Shown: positions 1-7,633 of the stretch, piece by piece
Position numbering within the stretch: the first letter of the stretch is position 1
How the letters are laid out: every line of letters starts with the position of its first letter
Assembly (NCBI GenBank): GCA_022708105.1
Contig: JAKIZI010000012.1
Location: 1 to 44,900, forward strand
Length of the DNA stretch: 44,900 bases
Direction of reading: 5' to 3'
Origin: Bacteroidota bacterium
Lineage (GTDB): Bacteria > Bacteroidota > Bacteroidia > Bacteroidales > WCHB1-69
The notes under the pieces: generated by a model
Seen by the model: the letters and a program-made list of their open reading frames with translations, nothing else
Databases searched by the model: none
What the model was told of the DNA's origin: nothing
Program-made: the position numbers and the translations under genes

Positions 1-251
1 GGAGAGATTGCTTTCCACCCGATAGAAATACTATATCAAGCGTTGCAAACAGATTCCTTGTCCTGATTTTTTGGGATAGTACTGCATCAAACGGCAAAAT
101 CTTTGTGTCATGGCAGTAAATTGAAGAAGTTGATCAAAATTAAGAACTTTGCAAATACAAAATGAACTTATACCATACACACTTTTTGGGACACTACCTT
201 TGAATAGCTACTCATTTCCCAACTCCCAAGCTCAATACAAAAATATTTTTC
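1..251. other. Gene-poor left edge, possible IS terminus
   Basis: No gene could be supported here. All six frames are short. On the minus strand a short open stretch of about 40 codons runs through positions 155-50 and resembles nothing I recognise. Read on the minus strand, positions about 200-165 (AGTGTCCCAAAAAGTGTG...) look loosely like the end of an IS256-type element: AGTGT, an A-run, then GTGTA, as in the complete element at 31474. This could be the tail of a mobile element continuing left of the window. The assignment is weak. Confidence 0.25.
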
Positions 252-288
252 AAAAAAAAAGAGGTTGCTTCCGAAAAAACAACCTCTT
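252..288 (-). terminator. Rho-independent terminator of the 2-oxoacid oxidoreductase operon
   Basis: Read on the minus strand, a perfect 9-bp stem AAGAGGTTG/CAACCTCTT (280-288 and 259-267) closes a 12-nt loop and is followed by a run of nine T. It lies about 20 bases past the stop codon of the gamma subunit gene, as expected for the end of that operon. Confidence 0.9.
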
Positions 289-307
289 ACTTATATCATT
301 TTAATTA

Positions 308-859
308 TTAAAGGACTTGAATGGGTTTTAATAATTCTTTTCCGATTTCAACAGCATTGATGTTGTCGGGAATGAGATGATGATGTCTTTCGGGGAGTGA
401 TTTTTCCAATCCTTTTTTCAGGAATTCCTGATTGATGATGGGTTTTAGCTTTAAAAATCCGCCTAAGACGATCATGTTAAAAAGCTTCATAATTCCGATT
501 TCTGCGGCTTTGTCGGTGGCTGCCACCTGATAAATATTAATGTCTTTCCGTGTCGGGTGTTCTGTAATGCCGTTAGGTTCATAAATAAGTACGCCACCCG
601 GTTTTACCGAATTTTCGAATTTATCCATCGATTGTTGATTGAGGATGATGGCCGTATCGAATTGGTTTAAGCAGGGGGAACTGATACGTTCATCACTGAT
701 GATGACGGTAACATTGGAAGTTCCTCCGCGCATTTCCGGTCCGTAAGAGGGCATCCAGCTGACCTCTTTATTTTGCATTACTCCGGAATATGCGAGAATT
801 TTACCCATGGAGAGTACTCCTTGACCGCCAAAACCTGCTATAATTATTTCTTCTGTCAT
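308..859 (-). CDS. korC: 2-oxoacid:ferredoxin oxidoreductase, gamma subunit
   Basis: Gamma subunit (183 aa) of a four-subunit 2-oxoacid:ferredoxin oxidoreductase, which decarboxylates a 2-oxoacid to its acyl-CoA and passes electrons to ferredoxin in the cytoplasm. The N-terminus has the family's GFGGQGVLSMGKILA motif (about residues 9-23) and the PSYGPEMRGGTSNV motif (about 38-51). Length is normal. It is the last gene of the minus-strand operon ferredoxin-alpha-beta-gamma, 56 bases after the beta gene, and is followed by a strong terminator. Substrate (2-oxoglutarate or a branched-chain 2-oxoacid) cannot be decided from sequence; Bacteroidales copies with this layout are often annotated Vor or Kor. 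Confidence 0.93.
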   Translation of the reverse strand: MTEEIIIAGFGGQGVLSMGKILAYSGVMQNKEVSWMPSYGPEMRGGTSNVTVIISDERISSPCLNQFDTAIILNQQSMDKFENSVKPGGVLIYEPNGITEHPTRKDINIYQVAATDKAAEIGIMKLFNMIVLGGFLKLKPIINQEFLKKGLEKSLPERHHHLIPDNINAVEIGKELLKPIQVL

Positions 860-915
860 TGTATTGTTTTTTTAATTTAATATCAATTTGATTTTCAAAA
901 TATTATTGCGTTGAC

Positions 916-1695
916 CTATTTCCCTTCCGGAACTTTAAGATCTCCGAGCGGATAATATTTGAGCATATTTTCTTCGAGCCATTCGTTGGCTTTGACCGGA
1001 GCAAGTTTCCATCCCGAGTTGCAATTGGAAACCACTTCCACGAAGGATACTCCTTTTTTGAGTTTTTGATTTTCAAAAGCTTGACGGATGGCTTTTTTGC
1101 ACTTGCGGGCCAATGCCGGGGTATAAACTGCCTGGCGGGTTACGTAATATGCTCCGGGTAATTTAGCGATTAATTCCGTGATATTCAAAGGATTTCCCAT
1201 AATTTCGGTATCTCTTCCGAAGGGGGAAGTAGCGGTTTTCATTCCGCTTAATGTGGTGGGGGCCATTTGTCCGCCGGTCATTCCATAAATTCCGTTATTT
1301 ACGAAAATCATGGTAATATTTTCACCGCGGTTGCAGGTGTGAATGGTTTCACCGGTGCCAATGGCAGCAAGGTCGCCGTCGCCCTGGTAGGAAAATACGA
1401 AATGTTCGGGATAGAGTCGTTTGATGGCGGTAGCCAATGCCGGAGCTCTTCCGTGTGCTGCTTCGATGCAGTCTATTTCAAAATAATTGTAGGCCAATAC
1501 GGAACATCCTACGGGAGCAATGGCAATGGTATTTTCCTGAATACCCATTTCTTCCACCACTTCGGCAATGATGCGGTGAATGACACCGTGTCCGCAACCC
1601 GGACAATAGTGCATGACATTGTCTGTCAGCACCGGGGTCCGCCTATATACTAAATTTTCGGGTTTTATAATGTCTTCTCTTGTCATGTTTATCAT
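916..1695 (-). CDS. korB: 2-oxoacid:ferredoxin oxidoreductase, beta (TPP-binding) subunit
   Basis: Beta subunit (259 aa), which holds thiamine pyrophosphate and an iron-sulfur cluster. Visible motifs: HYCPGCGHG (about residues 29-37) and a later VGCSVLAYNYFEID carrying the expected cysteines; the TPP/Mg motif GDGDLAAIGTGE; and NNGIYGMTGGQMAPTT, typical of 2-oxoglutarate and branched-chain enzymes. The listed start gives MINMTRED; the ATG three codons later (1686) is equally possible. It begins 8 bases after the alpha gene, so the two are probably translationally coupled, and the alpha-beta pair forms the catalytic core. Confidence 0.94.
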   Translation of the reverse strand: MINMTREDIIKPENLVYRRTPVLTDNVMHYCPGCGHGVIHRIIAEVVEEMGIQENTIAIAPVGCSVLAYNYFEIDCIEAAHGRAPALATAIKRLYPEHFVFSYQGDGDLAAIGTGETIHTCNRGENITMIFVNNGIYGMTGGQMAPTTLSGMKTATSPFGRDTEIMGNPLNITELIAKLPGAYYVTRQAVYTPALARKCKKAIRQAFENQKLKKGVSFVEVVSNCNSGWKLAPVKANEWLEENMLKYYPLGDLKVPEGK

Positions 1696-1703
1696 AATTT
1701 AAA

Positions 1704-2783
1704 TTACAAAATCTGTTTTTTTAATGCATCGAGAACTTCGCTTGGAGTGGGGATGATGCCACCAAAACGGCCAAAGTGTTCTACCGGCAATTTGCATTCA
1801 ACCGCCAGTTTAACATCTTCGATCATTTGTCCGGCGCTCATTTCCACGCTCAAGATTCCTTTTACCTGTTTGGAAAGTTCTTTAAGAATTTTGCTCGGGA
1901 AAGGCCATAAGGTAATCGGACGCAAAAGTCCCACTTTGATACCTTCTTTCCGTGCCAGTTCAATAGATTTCTGACAGATACGGGCAGATGAGCCGTAGGC
2001 AACGAACAAATATTCGGCATCTTCGCACTGAATCATTTCGTAACGTACCTCTTTCGCTTCACACTCTTTGTATTTCTTTTGTATTCTGATGTTTACTTGT
2101 TCTTGTTTTAAGGAATCCAATTCAAGAGAAGTAATAATATTATGATTTCGGTGAGCCGGTTTTCCTACTGCAGCCCATGGGAATGTTTTAGCGATGTATT
2201 CATTTGTCCAGCGAGGTTTGTAATCCGTAACTTCTACTTTTTCCATAACTTGTCCGATAACACCGTCAGATAAAATCATAGCGGGGTTTCGATAGCGAAA
2301 AGCCAATTCGAAGCCTAATTCCACAAAATCGTACATTTCCTGAACGGAAGCTGGGGCTAAAGTAATTAAGCGATAGTCTCCGTGTCCACCACCTTTGGTA
2401 GTTTGGAAATAGTCGGCTTGTGAGGGTTGAATGGTTCCGAGACCTGGACCACCGCGTACGACATTAACTACCAATGCCGGAAGTTCTGCTCCGGCGATGT
2501 AAGAAATTCCTTCTTGCATGAGACTGATTCCCGGACTGGAAGAAGTGGTCATAACCCTTTTACCGCATGCTGCACCTCCGTAAACCATGTTGATGGAGGC
2601 AGTTTCACTTTCAGCTTGAAGGACAACCATTCCTGTTTTCTCGTAGGGGCGTTCTGCCATCAAGTGCTCCAAAATTTCAGACTGAGGAGTGATGGGATAG
2701 CCGAAATAGCCGTCCACACCCGAGCGAATTGCACCTTCTGCAACCGCTTCGTTTCCTTTCATTAATTTTAATTCTTTTGCCAT
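1704..2783 (-). CDS. korA: 2-oxoacid:ferredoxin oxidoreductase, alpha subunit (VorB/KorA type)
   Basis: Alpha subunit (359 aa) of the complex, carrying the pyrimidine-binding and transketolase C-terminal-like domains. Recognisable motifs are KGNEAVAEGAIRSG, GYPITPQSEI, QAESETASINMVYGGAACG, TSSSPGISLMQEG and RGGPGLGTIQPSQADYF. Length fits the separate-subunit form, without a fused gamma domain. It lies between the ferredoxin gene (41 bases upstream) and the beta gene (8 bases downstream) in one operon. Bacteroidales homologues are commonly labelled 3-methyl-2-oxobutanoate dehydrogenase subunit VorB, so the enzyme may act on branched-chain 2-oxoacids from amino-acid breakdown. That would suit the secreted peptidases in this window, but it is inference. 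Confidence 0.93.
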   Translation of the reverse strand: MAKELKLMKGNEAVAEGAIRSGVDGYFGYPITPQSEILEHLMAERPYEKTGMVVLQAESETASINMVYGGAACGKRVMTTSSSPGISLMQEGISYIAGAELPALVVNVVRGGPGLGTIQPSQADYFQTTKGGGHGDYRLITLAPASVQEMYDFVELGFELAFRYRNPAMILSDGVIGQVMEKVEVTDYKPRWTNEYIAKTFPWAAVGKPAHRNHNIITSLELDSLKQEQVNIRIQKKYKECEAKEVRYEMIQCEDAEYLFVAYGSSARICQKSIELARKEGIKVGLLRPITLWPFPSKILKELSKQVKGILSVEMSAGQMIEDVKLAVECKLPVEHFGRFGGIIPTPSEVLDALKKQIL

Positions 2784-2824
2784 TTTATATGTTTAATTTT
2801 AATTTGTTATTGTATTGACACTTT

Positions 2825-3046
2825 CTAAATTTTAACCCTATAGACAGTAAGTACCCCGTCAGGACAGATAACGGCGCAATTGGCACAGCCGATGCACGCC
2901 TCTTCGTTGATCATTTCAAGATAGTTGTATCCTTTTTTGTTTACCATTTTGGAAAGTGCAATGCACTTATTGGGACATCCTGTTGTACAAACGGCACATC
3001 CTTTGCACCTTTCGATGTCAATGACTAAAGTTCCTCTGAACGCCAT
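2825..3046 (-). CDS. korD: 2x[4Fe-4S] ferredoxin subunit of 2-oxoacid oxidoreductase
   Basis: Small ferredoxin-like protein (73 aa) with two four-cysteine motifs, CKGCAVCTTGCPNKC and CIGCANCAVICPDG, each binding a [4Fe-4S] cluster. As first gene of the minus-strand operon it is the delta subunit that takes electrons from the TPP site to external ferredoxin. Length and cysteine spacing are normal for this subunit. A TATTATTG-like sequence on the minus strand around 3103-3116 could be part of its promoter, but the match to the Bacteroidota -7 box is imperfect. Confidence 0.93.
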   Translation of the reverse strand: MAFRGTLVIDIERCKGCAVCTTGCPNKCIALSKMVNKKGYNYLEMINEEACIGCANCAVICPDGVLTVYRVKI

Positions 3047-3372
3047 AATGTTTATTATTTAAGTGATTAATATGAATTGTTCTTAATTTCTCGTTTATTG
3101 CGTTGCAATAATACAATTTTTTTATCACATTTCTGCTTGTTCTCCGAATAAAAATAACTAAAAAAAACTTTGTTTTTAATTAAAAGCCGATAAATAGCTA
3201 TAAGCGGATTAAGTTACTTCGGAGGAATTTGATTATATGAATAATAGCAGAGTGGGTATTTTGATTTTCTATGGCATTTGATTGTTTTGTGAGAGGGATT
3301 TTGATTTTCCTATTTTTATTAAGACGGATATAGTGAAAAATTGTATTTTTGCAATCTTAAAAAATATATTGA
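3047..3372. other. Divergent promoter region without a gene
   Basis: This AT-rich 326-bp interval separates the minus-strand oxidoreductase operon from the plus-strand LysE-type gene and must hold both promoters. A short direct repeat is visible: gggtattttgattttctat at about 3254 and gggattttgattttcctat at about 3296. A 14-codon reading frame at 3237 follows a GGAGGA sequence but has no other support. Nothing else was seen. Confidence 0.5.
3344..3351 (+). promoter_or_regulatory. -7 box (TATTTTTG) before LysE-type gene
   Basis: TATTTTTG matches the TAnnTTTG -7 element of Bacteroidota primary-sigma promoters and lies 21 bases before the ATG at 3373. No convincing -33 TTTG was found at the usual 19-21 base spacing. 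Confidence 0.5.
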
Positions 3373-4026
3373 ATGTTAGCCGTTCTCCTTAAAGCAATTC
3401 CTATAGGTTTACTTCTGTCGATTATGCCCGGAGCTGCTTTTTTTTCTGTCATACAGACCAGCATTTCGCGTGGATTTCGAGCCGGTTTATTTTTGGCTTT
3501 TGGCATTTCTTTGAGTGATATTTTTTTAGTGGCACTGTGTTTGTTCGGCATTGCAGGATTGATGGAAAATAATGAAACTGCCCAATTGGTAATGGGAATT
3601 GTGGGGGGAATTATTCTGATTGTTTTTGGCGGTTATACGTTTTTGAATATGAAATCAGATCTTAATCCTCAACTTTCGAAATCTTTACTCCTAAAAGAAT
3701 GTCCTAACGGGGAAGAAATAAATGGAGAGAATAAGAGGATAAAATACCTCGCTAAAGGATTTGCACTCAATGTTTCCAATCCTTTTGTGTGGTTGCTGTG
3801 GCTCGGTATTGTTCCCTATTCAGGTGTAGTTCTTAAAGAACAAGTGTTCTTCTTACTGTTTATTTTAATTACAGTTTTTTCGATGGATATGTTAAAAAGT
3901 TATTTTGCCGGAAAAATTAAGCAAATTCTCACCCCCGAAGTTATTTTCTTGATTAATAGAATTGTTGGACTCGTCATTGCTTGTTTGGGTGTTTTTCTCA
4001 TCATCAGAGTGTTTTTTTGGTCTTGA
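3373..4026 (+). CDS. LysE/RhtB family translocator
   Basis: Integral membrane protein (217 aa) of the LysE/RhtB superfamily, whose members export amino acids or related small molecules. It shows the N-terminal family pattern IPIGLLLSIMPGAAFFSVIQTSISRGFRAGL (conserved PGP-like motif here PGA, then the RG-xGL turn), six predicted hydrophobic segments, and the NPFVWLLWLG motif in the second half. The central loop (about residues 95-125) is hydrophilic. It starts just after a TATTTTTG -7 box. A small lipoprotein gene follows after 22 bases and may be co-transcribed. Substrate unknown; amino-acid export would fit a peptide-fermenting host. Confidence 0.8.
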   Translation: MLAVLLKAIPIGLLLSIMPGAAFFSVIQTSISRGFRAGLFLAFGISLSDIFLVALCLFGIAGLMENNETAQLVMGIVGGIILIVFGGYTFLNMKSDLNPQLSKSLLLKECPNGEEINGENKRIKYLAKGFALNVSNPFVWLLWLGIVPYSGVVLKEQVFFLLFILITVFSMDMLKSYFAGKIKQILTPEVIFLINRIVGLVIACLGVFLIIRVFFWS

Positions 4027-4048
4027 GTTATATAAAAAGATATTACCC

Positions 4049-4438
4049 ATGAATAAGTTTGTTTTAGTATTTTTTTCATTGATATTAATATTGTTTGTCT
4101 CATGTAAGAGTGATCCTGTGAAGGAGACCGTAACCGATTTTTACCTCTCATATCAAAATCTTGATTTCGAAAAAACTAAGCAATATTGCAATCCGCTGAT
4201 GGTTCAAAAAATCACATTGATTGAAAACGGTTTTACTCCGGAAAAAAGAAAGGCAATTCTGAAACATATTCGTAAAAATCGAATTCAAGTAGAAGATATT
4301 AATTACGATGATACTCAAACCAAAGCAACTGCTAAAGTTCGCTTCTATACATTGTCCGAGGATAACGAAAATAATGAAGAAACAACCGTTATTTTCTTGG
4401 AAAAGATTCAAGGTCGTTGGAAAATAGCTGATTTCTGA
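4049..4438 (+). CDS. Small lipoprotein, DUF4878-like
   Basis: Predicted lipoprotein (129 aa). Residues 1-18 form a hydrophobic signal ending LFVSC, with Cys19 as the lipidation site. The mature part, with an N-terminal helix (ETVTDFYLSYQNLDFEKTKQYC) and a C-terminal strand pattern ending GRWKIADF, resembles the NTF2-like lumazine-binding/DUF4878 lipoproteins common in Bacteroidota. The frame is open further upstream to 3962, but that would overlap the LysE-type gene and lose the signal peptide, so the start at 4049 was chosen. Function unknown. Confidence 0.75.
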   Translation: MNKFVLVFFSLILILFVSCKSDPVKETVTDFYLSYQNLDFEKTKQYCNPLMVQKITLIENGFTPEKRKAILKHIRKNRIQVEDINYDDTQTKATAKVRFYTLSEDNENNEETTVIFLEKIQGRWKIADF

Positions 4439-4443
4439 TAATG

Positions 4444-4472
4444 ATAGAGCTATTTTGGGACTCTATTTTTTT
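4444..4472 (+). terminator. Weak terminator between convergent genes
   Basis: A 6-bp stem ATAGAG/CTCTAT (4444-4449 and 4461-4466) with an 11-nt loop is followed by seven T. It begins 6 bases after the lipoprotein stop codon and overlaps the stop codon of the convergent flippase gene. Confidence 0.55.
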
Positions 4473-5923
4473 CGAAAATATTTGTTGATAAGATTGTATA
4501 AAAGGGTATTCACCTCTTTAATTTCATCGGTTTTTTGAGCTAAAGAGAGCAAATAATATACTGATCCACCTATAGGAATGCTCAAAAGAAGTTGCCACAG
4601 ATCGGAAGGGACAAAGAGAATAATAGGCAAGATGGCAGCGGTCATCCCTGCGGTTGCCAACAAGGTAGGCCCCATATCTTTCATTTGTTGAAAAGCTCCG
4701 TAATTTGCCATTTTTCCAGGGATGTATGCGTTGATGAAGAAACAGAGAAAAGACACAATTGCCTGTCCGATGACTACGGCTTCCAATCCATATTGAATAG
4801 TAAAGGCCAAGGTGCCGATAATCAAAGGAGCTTTGATTAATTCCAACTTCAGCACCATGCCGGAATATCCTTTTGCATTTAATAAATTGATATTTAAGAC
4901 ACTGACAGGTGTGAAAATGCGTGCCATACAGAGCCATTGAATGATAGGAACTGCCGGCATCCATTTTTCTGTAAGACAAAGACGAATGAAAGGTTCACAA
5001 ATCAAGGCAAATCCTATCATACATGGAATTACGGCAAACATCGTTAAGCGGATCAATTTTCGGTAGATGTTTGACAATCGTTCCTCCTCATGTTGAACAC
5101 TGCTCATCACCGGAAATGTAACCGTCTGAAGAACGTCTGTTGCTGTTGCCGACAATACATTTGTGAAATAGACACTTTTAGCATAATAACCCACCTCCTT
5201 TGCCGTGAAAAAACGTCCGATTAAGATGGTGTACAAGTTATTGATAATAGTTCCAAGAACGCCGGCTGCCAATAATTTTGACCCGTACCGAAATAAACTC
5301 TTGAAGGAATCAAGAGAGAAAACAAGTTTTGGAACCCATTTTTTGATAAATAATATTAAAAATAGAGTTAGTGCCGTTTTGGATAATGTTTGTGCAATAA
5401 GTGCCCAGACCCCATATCCTTGATAAGCCATTACCAATGCAACGACGCCACTCAGAAGTACCGAAAAAGTATTGATGATGGCCTTGCTTTTGAAATCCAT
5501 ATTAATGCTCAATTTTGTCAACTGTACCATTGTAAAGGCTTGAATGACAAAGTTGAGTGCTAATATACGAGTGATAAGTGTTAATTGCGGTTCATGATAA
5601 AACTGAGCTATGTATGGTGCCGATATATATAAAATTCCATATAATATTGCCGATATGAAAAGATTGAAATAGAAAACCGTTGAAAAATCAATCTCTGTTC
5701 GTTCTTGTTTCTGAATAAGTGCCCTTGAAAAGCCACTGTCAATAAAAACTGTCGAAATAGACATGAATATCGCTAACATTCCCACCAACCCGTAATCCGA
5801 AGGCATCAGGATTCTGGCAACAAAAAGACCTATTACAAACTGAATTCCATAGATGGAAAGCTTCTCAATAAAGCTCCATAACATTCCATGGGTTGTTTTT
5901 TGTTTTAGATTTGATGTAGGCAT
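4463..5923 (-). CDS. Polysaccharide/oligosaccharide flippase (MOP superfamily, Wzx/WzxC-like)
   Basis: Membrane protein (486 aa) with about 14 predicted transmembrane segments, belonging to the polysaccharide-biosynthesis (RfbX/WzxC) branch of the MOP exporters, which flip undecaprenyl-linked sugars across the inner membrane. The N-terminal pattern KTTHGMLWSFIEKLSIYGIQFVIGLFVARILMPSDYGLVGM is characteristic, with the conserved PSDYGLVG turn. It diverges from the acyl carrier protein gene at 6076, with promoter-like boxes for both directions between them. No polysaccharide glycosyltransferase locus surrounds it, so it either serves distant genes or is functionally linked to the acyl/glycosyl cassette next door (inference). 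Confidence 0.88.
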   Translation of the reverse strand: MPTSNLKQKTTHGMLWSFIEKLSIYGIQFVIGLFVARILMPSDYGLVGMLAIFMSISTVFIDSGFSRALIQKQERTEIDFSTVFYFNLFISAILYGILYISAPYIAQFYHEPQLTLITRILALNFVIQAFTMVQLTKLSINMDFKSKAIINTFSVLLSGVVALVMAYQGYGVWALIAQTLSKTALTLFLILFIKKWVPKLVFSLDSFKSLFRYGSKLLAAGVLGTIINNLYTILIGRFFTAKEVGYYAKSVYFTNVLSATATDVLQTVTFPVMSSVQHEEERLSNIYRKLIRLTMFAVIPCMIGFALICEPFIRLCLTEKWMPAVPIIQWLCMARIFTPVSVLNINLLNAKGYSGMVLKLELIKAPLIIGTLAFTIQYGLEAVVIGQAIVSFLCFFINAYIPGKMANYGAFQQMKDMGPTLLATAGMTAAILPIILFVPSDLWQLLLSIPIGGSVYYLLSLAQKTDEIKEVNTLLYNLINKYFRKK

Positions 5924-5942
5924 GAATTAGAGATTATGATTG

Positions 5943-5979
5943 CAAAAGTAAGATATTTTAGATTACCGATGCAAAAATA
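5943..5979 (-). promoter_or_regulatory. -7 boxes for the flippase gene
   Basis: On the minus strand TATTTTTG (5979-5972) and TACTTTTG (5950-5943) both fit the TAnnTTTG -7 consensus. The second lies 19 bases from the flippase ATG. Confidence 0.45.
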
Positions 5980-6016
5980 AGAGAAATTAAATTGTGTTTG
6001 ACATTGTTTTTTTTCT

Positions 6017-6024
6017 TATTTTTG
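6017..6024 (+). promoter_or_regulatory. -7 box (TATTTTTG) before the acyl cassette
   Basis: TATTTTTG at 6017-6024 with an upstream TTTG at 5997-6000 (spacing 16, a little short of the usual 19-21) lies about 50 bases before the acyl carrier protein gene. It probably drives the cassette through 10810. Confidence 0.5.
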
Positions 6025-6075
6025 CCGTTTAAATTTAAAAAAAGAGAACTCTAAACTTAAATCAAAGAAACAAAT

Positions 6076-6330
6076 ATGGAAGAGTTAATGTTACAATTAA
6101 AAAAAGAAATTATTGAAGTTTTGAACTTGGAAGATGTTACTCCTGAGGATATTGCAGATGATGCTCCTTTATTTGGAGAAGGATTGGGACTTGACTCCAT
6201 AGATGCTTTGGAATTGATAGTGTTGATGGAGAAAAACTATGGAATTAAATTGGAAAACCCTTCCCAGGGAAAAGAGATTTTCAAATCTGTGAGAACTATG
6301 GCCGAATATATTCAAGCGAACAGAAAGTAG
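6076..6330 (+). CDS. Acyl carrier protein of a type II FAS/PKS-like cassette
   Basis: Acyl carrier protein (84 aa). The phosphopantetheine attachment motif is GLDSIDALELIV, with Ser41 as the modified residue. The four-helix pattern and acidic character are normal. It is the first gene of a seven-gene plus-strand run with a ketosynthase, a ketosynthase-like partner, dehydratase, LolA-like protein and glycosyltransferase, so it is probably a dedicated carrier and not the housekeeping AcpP. There is a 78-base gap before the ketosynthase gene. Known relatives occur in aryl polyene and flexirubin loci of Bacteroidota. Confidence 0.93.
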   Translation: MEELMLQLKKEIIEVLNLEDVTPEDIADDAPLFGEGLGLDSIDALELIVLMEKNYGIKLENPSQGKEIFKSVRTMAEYIQANRK

Positions 6331-6408
6331 GAATATATTCTCCACGAGCAAAATCTTTGCATACGCTCCAATCATACACCTAATTACGCCAAACAATATT
6401 AACAGCCT

Positions 6409-7623
6409 ATGGCACAAAATGTTTTTGTTACGGGTTTAGGCATTATTACCGGAATAGGAAAGAATGTCGAAGAAACGCTTAATGCGTTGAAGAACTTACA
6501 TTCGGGTGTAGGAGCCATCTCACACCTGAAAACGGTTCATGACCATTTACCGTGTTCTGAAGTACCTTTTTCCGATCAGGAATTGAAGAAAATGCTTCAA
6601 TTGAATGATCAAGAAATCGTTACACGCACCTCTTTGCTTGGAATCAAGGCCGCACAAGAGGCGTATAATTTTGCCCAAATGGACAATTGCAAGAAATTAG
6701 GGCTTCGTATCGGTTTTATTAATGGTACTACCGTCGGTGGAATGGAGAAAAGTGAGCAATTTTATAATGATTTTATTAATCCGGATAGTAATGAGTATAC
6801 TCCCTACATTGCAGCCCACGATTGCGGCGCATGTACCGAAAAAATCGCAGACTATCTTGATGATTTCGATTTTGTTTCTACCACTTCTACCGCTTGTTCC
6901 TCAGCCGTTAATACGCTTATTCTGGCAACGAACATGATTCGTGCCGGTTTGCTCGATTGTGTGATTGCCGGAGGAACAGAGTGTCTGAGCAAGTTCCACC
7001 TGAATGGGTTTAATACACTTATGATCTTAGACCAACATCTGTGTCGTCCTTTTGATGAAACCCGTGCGGGGTTAAATCTTGGGGAAGGAGCAGCCTACCT
7101 TGTCCTTGAAAATGAAAAATCGCTTGCACTCAGGAAACAAAATCCGTTGTGTCAAATTTCGGGATGGGGAAATAGTTGCGATGCTTTTCATCAAACAGCA
7201 TCTTCTCCCGATGGAAAAGGGGCAGTCTTGTCCATGCAGGCAGCTTTGTCCATGAGCGGACTACAGCCTGAAGAGATTGACTACATTAATGCACACGGCA
7301 CTGGAACCTCAAATAACGATGAATCGGAAGGAAATGCCGTGATGCAGGTTTTTGGAAGTCATATCCCGCCGATCAGTTCTACCAAATCTTACACCGGTCA
7401 TACCACCAGCGCTGCGGGAAGCGTCGAAGCCGTGATTTCAATTTTGGCGATGAATTACCGTTTTTTACCACCTAATCTCAATTTTAAGAATAAAATGGAA
7501 CAACTCTCCTTTAAACCCGTTGAACAATTAACGGAAAATGTAGAGATGAACTATGTTCTCAATAATTCTTTTGGTTTCGGAGGAAATAATTCTTCTATTA
7601 TTTTTTCTAAATATAAGAAATAA
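6409..7623 (+). CDS. Beta-ketoacyl-ACP synthase (FabF/KS-alpha-like)
   Basis: Condensing enzyme (404 aa) of the FabF-type thiolase fold, expected to elongate an ACP-bound chain by decarboxylative condensation with malonyl-ACP. The full catalytic triad is visible: Cys163 in TSTACSSAVN, His296 in NAHGTGTSNND and His331 in KSYTGHTTSAAG. The C-terminal NNSFGFGGNNSS loop is also present. Length is normal for a stand-alone enzyme. It is followed after 10 bases by a ketosynthase-like gene lacking all three residues, so the two probably form a KS-alpha/KS-beta (chain length factor) heterodimer, as in aryl polyene and aromatic type II polyketide systems. Confidence 0.93.
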   Translation: MAQNVFVTGLGIITGIGKNVEETLNALKNLHSGVGAISHLKTVHDHLPCSEVPFSDQELKKMLQLNDQEIVTRTSLLGIKAAQEAYNFAQMDNCKKLGLRIGFINGTTVGGMEKSEQFYNDFINPDSNEYTPYIAAHDCGACTEKIADYLDDFDFVSTTSTACSSAVNTLILATNMIRAGLLDCVIAGGTECLSKFHLNGFNTLMILDQHLCRPFDETRAGLNLGEGAAYLVLENEKSLALRKQNPLCQISGWGNSCDAFHQTASSPDGKGAVLSMQAALSMSGLQPEEIDYINAHGTGTSNNDESEGNAVMQVFGSHIPPISSTKSYTGHTTSAAGSVEAVISILAMNYRFLPPNLNFKNKMEQLSFKPVEQLTENVEMNYVLNNSFGFGGNNSSIIFSKYKK

Positions 7624-7633
7624 ATATTGTCAA

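Noticed and set aside
1267..2765. Plus-strand open frames opposite the oxidoreductase genes
   Set aside because: They are antisense shadows of strongly conserved genes and their products look like nothing known.
3237..3281. A 14-codon frame preceded by GGAGGA
   Set aside because: Bacteroidota rarely depend on strong ribosome binding sites, the peptide is too short to judge, and the region is AT-rich where such frames arise by chance.
7553..7633. Upstream extension of the ketosynthase-like gene, suggesting a frameshifted fusion of the two KS genes
   Set aside because: The active KS ends normally with its own GFGG motif and the second protein starts like its family at 7634; the upstream part is only the other frame of the first gene.
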